Positions 45,049-53,048 of a stretch of DNA of 54,399 nt are shown here, piece after piece. Within the stretch, counting starts at the first letter, position 1. Each line of letters begins with the position of its first letter. The position numbers and the translations under genes were made by a program. This DNA comes from Lachnospiraceae bacterium (GTDB taxonomy: Bacteria; Bacillota; Clostridia; Lachnospirales; Lachnospiraceae). The notes beneath the pieces were generated by a model. That model did no database searches and had not been told where the DNA came from. It worked only from the letters and a program-made list of their open reading frames with translations. The stretch covers positions 1 to 54,399 of the forward strand of contig JAFVAL010000022.1 in the NCBI GenBank assembly GCA_017480565.1, written 5' to 3'.

Positions 45049-46577
45049 TACTGGAAATCCTCCTCATTCTTGATCGAAGGCAGCACGTTATAAACAATCA
45101 ACGAGATCACCGCGACAACCACGAAGACCATGATACCGACAACGGAAGCTAGGTAGTACTGCGCTTCTGCGCCCGTGGTGATCTTAAAGAGCCATGTAAT
45201 CAACAGGTCGGTATAGCCCGCCGTACCCGCGGCAGACGAAGCTGCGGCGTTCGTCGGCGCACCTCCTGTTAACAGGTAGATGACGTTGAAGTTGTTCATA
45301 TTGCCCGTGAACTGTGTTAACAGATACGGTCCGGTGATGAAAAGCATGTAAGGCAGGGTAATCTTGGTAAACTGCTGCCAAGCATTTGCACCATCGATAC
45401 GGGAAGACTCATAAAGGTCTGCCGGGATATTCATCAAGATACCGGTGACGATTAACATCAGGTAAGGAATACCGATCCAGATGTTGATCACGATAACCAT
45501 GATACGTGCCAGGGTCGGGCTATCCCAGAACGGGATGGCTTCTTTGATCCAGCCAAGGCTTAAGAACAGACCGTTGACGATACCATTTTTCGAGAACATC
45601 TTCGATACATACAGTAAGGAGATGAACTGCGGGATTGCGATCGTCATGACAAGGATGGTTCTCCAAACCTTCTTTAACTTGATTCCCTTCTTGTTGATCA
45701 TCATAGCGACGAACATACCAAGGAAATAGTTGGTGAAGGTTGCAAAGAATGCCCAAATGAGTGTCCAGGTTAAGATCTCACCGAAGGTCGCAGCGTAGAC
45801 ATTGTTGCCGCTCGACCAGTTCAGTAACGTGTTGAAGTTCTGCAGTCCAACCCAGGTAAAGAGGTTGCTGTAGTAGCCGTCATGCGTTCCGTCATAATTG
45901 GTAAATGCAACCAGAATCATGAATACGATCGGAAGCACGGTAAAAATCAAAATACCGGTCAAAGGAAGCGCAAGCAGAGTCTTGTGGAACTGATCGTCCA
46001 CCAAAGACTTTAAATCGTCCTTGCCGCTCTTTAACGGCTTGCCGGTTGCCAGAATCTCTTCTGCAATCTTGTTCTGCTTTACATTCATTCTCCACGTATA
46101 GATAAACGCGATGATGAAGAAGATCGTAAGCACGCCATAAAGCAGAATCTTAAAGGAGTTATCGTTGTACTGATAGACATAGGTATCGAGGACTTCGTTG
46201 TAGACTTCGCCAGGGCCAACCTTGCCGAGGGAAGGAAGCATGGAGAGCCAATAACCGCCTGCTACCACCATGTACATGATAAATACGGCTTCAAAGGCCA
46301 GGAACAATAGTCCTCTTAACCACTGACCGCGGGCCATGTTGCCAAAGCCCATGATGACGTAGGAGATTTTCGTCTTCCAGTCACCCTTTGCAAATGTGCT
46401 TCCCAGGTCTGCGAACTCTTTTCCGATGCCGACAAAGAGATTCTTAAAGAACCGTCCGATGCCGAGGAAAAGGTTTTTAAAGAAAACAGGGATGCTTGCA
46501 AAAAAACTGGCCAGTCCGTATGTGAATTTCTGCCCCTTGGAAAGTCGCAGATATTCCAGATCACTGTATTTTTTCAA
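45048..46577 (-). CDS. malF: Maltodextrin ABC transporter permease, MalF type, with long N-terminal extension
   Basis: The 509-residue protein has the MalF-like core with six helices and EAA loop ESSRIDGANAWQQFTKI. Before it is an extension of about 200 residues holding two more helices (LLFLAFEAVFIMYMVV and ILLYGVLTIFFIIAFIY). An 11-residue tandem duplication, FFKNLFLGIGR and FFKNLFVGIGK (32-53), looks like an amphipathic membrane-surface helix. AGGGAGG precedes the ATG. A palindrome lies between this gene and malE. Confidence 0.92.
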   Translation of the reverse strand: MKKYSDLEYLRLSKGQKFTYGLASFFASIPVFFKNLFLGIGRFFKNLFVGIGKEFADLGSTFAKGDWKTKISYVIMGFGNMARGQWLRGLLFLAFEAVFIMYMVVAGGYWLSMLPSLGKVGPGEVYNEVLDTYVYQYNDNSFKILLYGVLTIFFIIAFIYTWRMNVKQNKIAEEILATGKPLKSGKDDLKSLVDDQFHKTLLALPLTGILIFTVLPIVFMILVAFTNYDGTHDGYYSNLFTWVGLQNFNTLLNWSSGNNVYAATFGEILTWTLIWAFFATFTNYFLGMFVAMMINKKGIKLKKVWRTILVMTIAIPQFISLLYVSKMFSKNGIVNGLFLSLGWIKEAIPFWDSPTLARIMVIVINIWIGIPYLMLIVTGILMNIPADLYESSRIDGANAWQQFTKITLPYMLFITGPYLLTQFTGNMNNFNVIYLLTGGAPTNAAASSAAGTAGYTDLLITWLFKITTGAEAQYYLASVVGIMVFVVVAVISLIVYNVLPSIKNEEDFQ

Positions 46578-46620
46578 GGTTTAAACCTCCCTTTTACTGT
46601 TACAGTTTTTTGAAAAGGCG

Positions 46621-46646
46621 ATTGGAGTCAGACGTCTGACTCCAAT
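46621..46646. promoter_or_regulatory. Perfect 26-bp palindrome between malE and malF
   Basis: The half-site ATTGGAGTCAGAC is followed directly by its exact reverse complement. On the operon strand it is followed by CGCCTTTTC, so it can act as a weak terminator or a stabilising 3' hairpin for malE mRNA. This would give more binding protein than permease. Confidence 0.75.
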
Positions 46647-46726
46647 CTTTTCACGTTTTTCTTTGAGAATTCCAAAACGAAACTAAATTATAATAATTGA
46701 TATTCTCAAAGGTTTGTAAAATTCAA

Positions 46727-48295
46727 TTACTTCAGTGTAACTTCACCGGATACAGGATCCAGAACGATGGTGTAGGTACCAGCGGTCTCTACAACAAAGT
46801 TGTCAGCCGGGAATGCATTGTCCCAGGAAAGTCCCTGACGAACCTTAAACTCATCGCCTGCAGCAAGCTCCATGGGCTCAACAAGCTCCCACTTGCCATC
46901 AACTTCCTTCATCTCGAAGTCAGTATCCCAGTTGGTTCCGCCAACAGCACCGATCACGGTCCAAGCGTTCTTCACGGAATCATCCATGTTGAACAGCTCG
47001 TTCATCTTTGCAGAATAGTTATCCAGTGCAGTCTGAAGGCCTGCATCGTCGGTAGCAGCCTTGATATCGTCAGCGATAACCTTTGCGATATCCCACCAAG
47101 AACCATGGATCTGGCCCTGAGGTACAGAGTACGGAGACTGTGCAAGCAGAGCTGCAAGACCAGGGTTGGACTGAACAGCTTCGGACTGCTGATCAGCAGT
47201 GTTGGAAGGACCCCAGGAAAGAGCCTCGAAACGCTCCATCTGGCACTCTTCACCGGTCAGATACTGAGCCAGCTTATGAAGAACTGCCTGCTTGGTTGCA
47301 TCGGTCTGAGGCTTAACGCCCATCAGCTTGCAGCCATTGAAGGAACCGATATGATACTGCTGTCCGTCAACCTCGAAGGAAGGAAGATCGGTAACGCCCA
47401 TGTTGTCGCCAAGGATAGCCTTCACGTCTTCAAATGCCCAGGTACCGGTAACAACAATTGCTGCATCAGAAGCAAATGCATCCGCTGCAGAAGAGCTTAA
47501 GTTTGCCTTGGAATCCACTAACTTCTTGATTCCCTTAGCAGCGATCAGACCCTTGTCGGAATTGAAGGTATCATTCACGCTTACGAAGGCACCGTCATCA
47601 TCGGTAACCCACTCAGATACGCAGCCGGTTCCGAAGAAGAAGCCTGCCAGATACCAAGCAGAGGTGTTGGTCTCCATTGCGAAATACTTGTTCGCAGCTT
47701 CGCAGTCAGCGATCAGCTTCTCAAGGCTATCAACGTCTGCATCCGGGATGACACTCTTATCATAGTACATGAAATAGCCGTTATCAGAAGTTAACGGATA
47801 AGCATAAAGCTCACTGCCAGCGGTAGCAGCGGAAACAACGGAAGGGTCATTCGCGCTGGTTACGGTCTCAGCAGCCTTGGTTCCAAGCTTAGCAAGTGCG
47901 CCAGCCTGTACCAGACGAGCAAACTGATCCTGAGCGAAGCAGTACAGGTCGCCGCCTGCCTCAACGTCAGTGATCATGTTCGTTGCAGCATCCGACTCGG
48001 AAACTGCTTCGATCGTTGCGTTAATGGTAACCCCATCTTCATTGGTCTTGTTGTAGTTGTCGATCTGAGTCTTGGTCAGTTCAACAGCTGCATCAGCAAC
48101 CCAAACAGTGATGTCATAGGTGCCTGCAAGCTCGCTGCCAGAAGCGCCGCCCTTGTTATCGTCGGTCTTCTTGGTTGTGGTCTCAGCACTGTTGCCGCCC
48201 TCGTTGCCGCTGTCCTTGCCGCCTGCGCAGCCCGCAAGCGAGACAACCATAGCAACTACCAGCAACAGCGCCAGTAATTTTTTCATCTTTTTCAT
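46727..48295 (-). CDS. malE: Maltodextrin-binding lipoprotein with C-terminal carbohydrate-binding-like domain
   Basis: The 522-residue protein has a lipoprotein signal (MVVSLAGCAGG) and a Thr/Lys/Asp linker. The solute-binding domain runs from about 60 to 435 (TYDITVWVADAAVELTKTQI, SDNGYFMYYDKSVIPD). The last 83 residues (440-522: VIGAVGGTNWDTDFEM, AAGDEFKVR, GTYTIVLDPVSGEVTL) look like the starch-binding or SusE/F-like beta-sandwich of amylases, which standard MalE lacks. AGGAGGAG precedes the ATG. It collects maltodextrins released by the nearby surface amylase. Confidence 0.9.
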   Translation of the reverse strand: MKKMKKLLALLLVVAMVVSLAGCAGGKDSGNEGGNSAETTTKKTDDNKGGASGSELAGTYDITVWVADAAVELTKTQIDNYNKTNEDGVTINATIEAVSESDAATNMITDVEAGGDLYCFAQDQFARLVQAGALAKLGTKAAETVTSANDPSVVSAATAGSELYAYPLTSDNGYFMYYDKSVIPDADVDSLEKLIADCEAANKYFAMETNTSAWYLAGFFFGTGCVSEWVTDDDGAFVSVNDTFNSDKGLIAAKGIKKLVDSKANLSSSAADAFASDAAIVVTGTWAFEDVKAILGDNMGVTDLPSFEVDGQQYHIGSFNGCKLMGVKPQTDATKQAVLHKLAQYLTGEECQMERFEALSWGPSNTADQQSEAVQSNPGLAALLAQSPYSVPQGQIHGSWWDIAKVIADDIKAATDDAGLQTALDNYSAKMNELFNMDDSVKNAWTVIGAVGGTNWDTDFEMKEVDGKWELVEPMELAAGDEFKVRQGLSWDNAFPADNFVVETAGTYTIVLDPVSGEVTLK

Positions 48296-48334
48296 TTTAA
48301 TCTCCTCCTAAAAAAGATCGTTTTTATATTCCCA

Positions 48335-48411
48335 GGGGCTTCGCCCCGTAAGGTTCGGAAGATGATTTGTATATCTACTGAGATATACAGAAACAGGGGT
48401 ACCCCTGTTTC
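48335..48411 (-). promoter_or_regulatory. Structured malE leader with three perfect hairpins
   Basis: Three perfect inverted repeats lie in a row: a 22-bp loop-free palindrome at 48390-48411 (half-site GAAACAGGGGT), TGTATATCT/AGATATACA around ACTG at 48368-48389, and GGGGC/GCCCC with three-base loop at 48335-48347. A possible promoter (TTATCA, 17 bases, TATAAG on the minus strand) lies upstream near 48445-48475. They could be operator, mRNA stabiliser, or both. Confidence 0.6.
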
Positions 48412-48554
48412 GGCCGCAAAAACTTATAAATAATACTACCTATTCATGAGTTACTTATAAGTTACACTTATTCACTTGATAATATTTTATCACAAAGCAC
48501 GGCAAATGTCACTAGAAAAACCGATAATTCTCCTCTCTTCCTGAAAAATTGTCA

Positions 48555-49100
48555 TTACGGCAAGCAAAGTAAATGATTTGCAATCTCATAAGCCGCCTCA
48601 TCGAGTGACCCCGTATGCAGCGAATAGATCCCATAGAACAAATAGTAGTCCTGCGAGTCGTCCTTGTCCGTCGTATACGTGATAAATGTCTTCGCAGGTC
48701 CCTCTTTCGTCGCGGCATCGTAGATCTTCTTTCCATATGCCACGCCGTCGACTTCGTAGTAGGTCTCGCCCTCTTCCCGCTCCATCGGCGCAAAGGTATC
48801 AAGAAGCTCTTCGATCTCATTTTCCGGAACGATAAAGACATCTGCGTTCACCAGCAGGTTCTCGTTAAAAATCACATAGGAAAATGGATGCGCCTGCACC
48901 ATGCGGATACCTTCGGGCATCTCCTCTTCCAGCTTCGCAGAAAGTCCGACCTCATCCATCGCATCGACGTCTGCAAAGACCATCACCTTTTTCTCCGCCG
49001 AGGTATCCGTCTTCAGGCTGAAAATCCAGCCCCAAAACATCACGGCCACAATCAGCCAAAGCAAATATAAATAAATCTGTGAGAAGAACCGCCTGATCAT
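48555..49100 (-). CDS. Uncharacterised membrane-anchored protein
   Basis: The 181-residue protein has one N-terminal membrane helix (LYLLWLIVAVMFWGWIFSL) and an extracellular domain rich in acidic residues (VMVFADVDAMDEVGLSAKLEEEM, FIVPENEIEELLDTF). No family was recognised. It overlaps the upstream 163-residue gene as ATGA, so they act as a pair. The position between malE and the amylase gene suggests, without proving, a link to starch use. Its terminator is not obvious. Confidence 0.7.
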   Translation of the reverse strand: MIRRFFSQIYLYLLWLIVAVMFWGWIFSLKTDTSAEKKVMVFADVDAMDEVGLSAKLEEEMPEGIRMVQAHPFSYVIFNENLLVNADVFIVPENEIEELLDTFAPMEREEGETYYEVDGVAYGKKIYDAATKEGPAKTFITYTTDKDDSQDYYLFYGIYSLHTGSLDEAAYEIANHLLCLP

Positions 49101-49588
49101 GCTTCCTCCTCAAATCCGACGATGTAATTGCCAACCGTATAAACAGTGACCTCTCCCGTCAGATCCTTCAGATATTTTTTGCGAGATTCATTGAGATTGA
49201 GCCTGACCTTCTCGTTCTCATTTTCCAAAATCACCTTGCGAATCAGAATACTGCCGCGGATCTGCACCAGATCCTTTGTCAGCGTCAGACGCCCGCGCCT
49301 GACCTCCGGCTCCGATTCTATCATATTCATCGCGTGGGTAACTTCCCGTCTCCCGGGCAAGAGCACATTAATGTAAAGTGCGATGATGACCCAACCGCTT
49401 ACGACCGCAGCGATGATCGCCTGCTTCTCCATCTCACCCACGGTTAGAGTCGTGGCAAGAATTACCCTGGATACGCAGAAAATCAACGACAAAACCGCGA
49501 TAACGCCCAGTAGAATCTGCCAGATATGATTACGCTTTTTCAGCTCATTTACCCCATCCAAACTATAAAAATTCGTTCTCTTCATCAT
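49097..49588 (-). CDS. Uncharacterised two-helix membrane protein
   Basis: The 163-residue protein has two membrane helices (IWQILLGVIAVLSLIFCV and AIIAAVVSGWVIIALYINVLL) and a C-terminal soluble domain with a PH-like beta pattern (GRLTLTKDLVQIRGSILIRK, VTVYTVGNYIVGF). No family was recognised. It is translationally coupled to the following 181-residue protein and divergent from the amylase gene. Confidence 0.7.
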   Translation of the reverse strand: MMKRTNFYSLDGVNELKKRNHIWQILLGVIAVLSLIFCVSRVILATTLTVGEMEKQAIIAAVVSGWVIIALYINVLLPGRREVTHAMNMIESEPEVRRGRLTLTKDLVQIRGSILIRKVILENENEKVRLNLNESRKKYLKDLTGEVTVYTVGNYIVGFEEEA

Positions 49589-49666
49589 GAAGACATTATA
49601 CCACTCTTCTCCGAGGATTCAATGAAAATTTGCTGTAAAATGGAGAATTTTCTCTCGCATAATTCA

Positions 49667-49695
49667 TTGACAAATCAGAAATCTTTGACTAGAGT
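49667..49695 (+). promoter_or_regulatory. Promoter of the alpha-amylase gene
   Basis: TTGACA (49667-49672) and TAGAGT (49690-49695) are 17 bases apart, about 50 bases before the start codon. Confidence 0.8.
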
Positions 49696-49745
49696 GGACG
49701 TATGAAATGAGTGCGAACTCAAAAAGAATAGGGAGGTTTATCATC

Positions 49746-51425
49746 ATGAAACGAGCACGTTACGTTTCACTCTTTGCTCTATTTCTCCTCTTCACGCTCC
49801 TCTTTGCAGGGTGTGCGAAAACACAGGAAAATGAAGCAGAGACCTCTGAAGTAAGCGATGAGATGGATGCTTCCGGCAACTATCATCTCTCTGCTTCCGG
49901 TGAGGCGATCATCGATGACGCATCGACAAGAACACCGGTGGCTTCACAAGACAACGCAAGGGTCTTTTACGAAATCTTTGTAGGATCCTTCTCCGACTCC
50001 AACGGAGACGGGATCGGCGATTTACGCGGCATCATCAACCGCATGGACTATTTAAACGATGGTGATCCGGCTTCGGGACAAAGCCTCGGCATCGAAGGCA
50101 TTTGGCTCACCCCGATCTTTAAATCACCAAGCTACCACAAGTACGATATCACCGACTACTACGAAGTCGACCCGGATTTCGGTACGATGGACGACCTGAA
50201 GGAACTTGTGGATCTCTGCCACGAACGCGGCGTCAAGGTCATCTTAGACCTGCCGATCAACCACACCGGACGCCTCAACGAATGGTTCGCCAGATTCTGC
50301 AACGCGCACCGCACCGGCGACACGACAAATGAATACTATGATTTTTACAGTTGGTTCGGACCCGGAGAATCCTCCGGCGGCCTGACCACCCAGCAGATCA
50401 ACGGTTCCTCTGACTACTACGAGTGCAATTTCTCCGGAGATATGCCAGAGCTGAATTTCGACAATCCTGCGGTTCGTCAGGCGGTTCTTGATGTGGCTGC
50501 CTACTATCTGGATCTCGGGGTCGATGGCTTCCGCTTCGACGCCGCCAAGTACATCTACTTCGGCGATGATCAGACCTCCGAGAATTTCTGGTTCTGGTAC
50601 ATTCACAGACTGAGAAACCTCAAATCCGACATCTACACGGTCGCAGAGGTTTGGTCCTCCGACGGTGTGACCGACATCTACTATCCGGCCATGAACTGCT
50701 TTAACTTCACGACCTCGCAGACCACCGGTCTGATCGCAGAGACCGCGAAGAAGGGAAATGTAAACGCCTTCACTTCCTACGTCGGCAACTTTATTTCCCA
50801 TGTCCAGAAAATGAATACCAAGGCGATGTATGTACCGTTCATCGCCAACCACGACACCGACCGCGCCGCAGGGTATCTGACCGTTGCGAGCAATCAGATG
50901 CAGATGGCAGCTAACCTCTACATCCTCTGCCCCGGATCTCCGTTCATTTACTATGGTGAAGAGATCGGCATGAAGGGTTCTCGCGGCAGCGCAAATACCG
51001 ATGCCAACCGGCGTCTTGCGATGGTTTGGGGGGACGACGATACGATCGCAGATCCGGAGGGAACCACCTACGATCCCACGAAGAAAGTCGATGCTTCTGT
51101 CGCAGACCAGCTCGCAGATGGAGACAGCCTCTTAAGCTACTATAAGAAGCTGATCATGATCCGGAAGGCAAACCCGGAGATCGCCCGCGGCGATTATGCG
51201 GCACTGCCGTTTGAGAACACGAAGATCGGAGGGTTCACTTCGACACAGGATGGAAGCACCGTGGCTGTGATTCATAACACGACTGGGTCGGAGGTCACTG
51301 TGGATCTTGCGGATGTGACGGATTTGAGCTTCACGGAGATTACGGCAGTGATTGGACTGGAGGATGCGAGTCTGGAAGGCACGAAGCTCACGATTGGGTC
51401 CAGTACAAGTGTAGTGCTGAGGTAG
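49746..51425 (+). CDS. Cell-surface alpha-amylase lipoprotein (GH13)
   Basis: The 559-residue protein has a lipoprotein signal (LLFTLLFAGCAK) and an acidic linker. Its GH13 barrel shows FYEIFVGSFSDSNGDGIGDL, DLPINHTG, nucleophile Asp in VDGFRFDAAKYIYF, acid/base Glu in IYTVAEVWSS and the third Asp in FIANHDTDRAAG, followed by an all-beta C-terminal domain. ATG at 49746 follows GGGAGG. It should trim starch or maltodextrin at the cell surface for the MalEFG importer. Confidence 0.93.
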   Translation: MKRARYVSLFALFLLFTLLFAGCAKTQENEAETSEVSDEMDASGNYHLSASGEAIIDDASTRTPVASQDNARVFYEIFVGSFSDSNGDGIGDLRGIINRMDYLNDGDPASGQSLGIEGIWLTPIFKSPSYHKYDITDYYEVDPDFGTMDDLKELVDLCHERGVKVILDLPINHTGRLNEWFARFCNAHRTGDTTNEYYDFYSWFGPGESSGGLTTQQINGSSDYYECNFSGDMPELNFDNPAVRQAVLDVAAYYLDLGVDGFRFDAAKYIYFGDDQTSENFWFWYIHRLRNLKSDIYTVAEVWSSDGVTDIYYPAMNCFNFTTSQTTGLIAETAKKGNVNAFTSYVGNFISHVQKMNTKAMYVPFIANHDTDRAAGYLTVASNQMQMAANLYILCPGSPFIYYGEEIGMKGSRGSANTDANRRLAMVWGDDDTIADPEGTTYDPTKKVDASVADQLADGDSLLSYYKKLIMIRKANPEIARGDYAALPFENTKIGGFTSTQDGSTVAVIHNTTGSEVTVDLADVTDLSFTEITAVIGLEDASLEGTKLTIGSSTSVVLR

Positions 51426-51446
51426 AACGTCGCAGTTTCGATCTTG

Positions 51447-52215
51447 GCAGGGACACCTCGCGGTTTCGTTTAGCCAGTAGCGGACACGTAAGCGGCCTTC
51501 CATAGTCACTCCCGCGAATATAGTATCATACATAAAGCTTGGGGCGTTGCTTACGCAACGAACGCCACAACTCAGACCCGCTATCATGCAAGCATGAGCG
51601 GCTCTGAGAATTGTGTCGTTATAACCCCAAGCTTTTTCAATTCACTCTATCCCCGCGAGTCGTAGCCGATGCGCGCCCGCCAAGTGCCGACTGTCTCAAA
51701 AACCCTGCAGATCGAAGCCTGCTCCTCCGTGGAGTGGCTACACAAACATGTGCTCCAGGGATTCACTTCTGGGAGAGCAAGTCGTTCGAAAACTTAGGTC
51801 ATAGCCCGAGGTTATTGAAGTCTTCGTCAATTTGTTTATCTGTCTTTACGTTTCACTTCCCGGGGGATGCACCTCACCTCTTGAGGGCTGGAAGGCTCGC
51901 GCAAGCCTACGAGCGAGGCGAATCGCAACCGGCTGCGGGGTCTTTGAGACAGTCGGCACTTAGCGTGGCGGGACTTCTCGCGGCGATAAACTACAAATGG
52001 ACTTGAGGGAAAAACAGCTTGCCTGGTTTGCTCGCTCACGCTTGCGTGAATGCGAGTCAAACTGACAAGCTGTTAGTTGCCGTAGGCAACGCCTCAAGTC
52101 CATATTATTATACTTATTCGCGGGAGTCACGGCCGCTTACGTGTCCGCTACTGGCGGCGTAAGAAATTGCTTGCAATTTCGTCGCGAGCGAAGCCCGAGA
52201 GGCGTCCCCGCACAC
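51447..52215. other. Gene-free region of nested inverted repeats (large structured RNA or MITE-like element)
   Basis: Outer arms 51475-51498 and 52131-52154 are exact reverse complements (24 bp, starting CCAGTAGCGGACACG). Inside them a second pair (51506-51521 with 52113-52130) matches except for small differences. Three separate folded domains follow: 51535-51636 (closed by AAAGCTTGGGG/CCCCAAGCTTT), 51654-51983 (closed by CCGCGAG/CTCGCGG and an exact 19-bp pair 51682-51700/51943-51961), and 51997-52103 (closed by ATGGACTTGAGG/CCTCAAGTCCAT). Open frames here are short and have no family resemblance. The arrangement is that of a multi-branch junction. Confidence 0.85.
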
Positions 52216-52238
52216 GGAAAGATTCGACGAGCCCATTG

Positions 52239-53030
52239 CTACATTGTTTCCCTCATCACATCTTCCAGCGCAACCTCTCCTCCAAACAGATCCAGTGCGC
52301 TTCCGATCGTCACATCAACCATCCCCTCCGTCAGCCTCCGAAACCTTCTCAGATCCTCGATCGACCCGATCCCTCCGGCGTACGTCACGGGATTCCTCCC
52401 TCCTCTGCTCCGATACTCTCTCAGTACTTCCAGCAGCTCCTCATCCATACCTGCCCCGGTTCCTTCTCGGTCCACGCCATGAATCAGATACTCATCGCAG
52501 GCATCTTCAAACGCAAGCAACAGCTCCGGGGTCACCGTGAGATCCGTATACGTCTGCCAGCGATCGGTCACGACATAAAACGCTTCCCCTTTTCTTCGGC
52601 AGCTAAAATCCAGTACCAGGTGCTCTCTTCCGATAGCACTTACGAGTGCTTCCAAGCGCTTCTGACTTAATTTTCCACCATCAAACAGCCAAGACGTCAC
52701 GATCACATGGGTCGCACCAAGTGCGAGCAAAGAAGCCGCATTTTCCCCATTCACACCTCCGCCGATCTGAAACCCGCCGGGGAATGCTTTCAGCGCAAGT
52801 TTTGCCTGCGCAAGGTCAGCTGTGTAAGCCTCTGTTCCTGCCGGATTTAGCAAAATGATATGGCCGCCGGCAAGTCCTTTTTCTCGGTACAGCGCTCCAA
52901 AAAAGCCGCCGTCCTGCTCGGAGACAAAGTTTTCTTTGGCAACACTCACACCAGCTTGTTCTGCGAGACTTCCGCCGACAATCTGTTTCACTTTTCCGTT
53001 ATGAATATCAATACAAGGCCGAAATCTCAC
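52239..53030 (-). CDS. hisA: Phosphoribosylformimino-AICAR ribotide isomerase, eukaryote-type HisA
   Basis: The 263-residue TIM-barrel protein begins FRPCIDIHNGKVKQIVGGSL and shows IGGGVNGENAASLLALGATHVIVTS split over two strands, YLIHGVDREGTG and YAGGIGSIEDL. These fit the longer eukaryote-type HisA (yeast HIS6-like) rather than the usual bacterial form. It catalyses the fourth step of histidine synthesis. No other his genes are adjacent. The start at 53030 lacks a strong binding site in view. Confidence 0.85.
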   Translation of the reverse strand: MRFRPCIDIHNGKVKQIVGGSLAEQAGVSVAKENFVSEQDGGFFGALYREKGLAGGHIILLNPAGTEAYTADLAQAKLALKAFPGGFQIGGGVNGENAASLLALGATHVIVTSWLFDGGKLSQKRLEALVSAIGREHLVLDFSCRRKGEAFYVVTDRWQTYTDLTVTPELLLAFEDACDEYLIHGVDREGTGAGMDEELLEVLREYRSRGGRNPVTYAGGIGSIEDLRRFRRLTEGMVDVTIGSALDLFGGEVALEDVMRETM

Positions 53031-53048
53031 GGGGCTACCTCATTTCTC

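Noticed and set aside
51611-52060. Frames of 131 (plus) and 74 (minus) codons in the folded region
   Set aside because: Both overlap strong inverted repeats, lack ribosome binding sites and show no family features.
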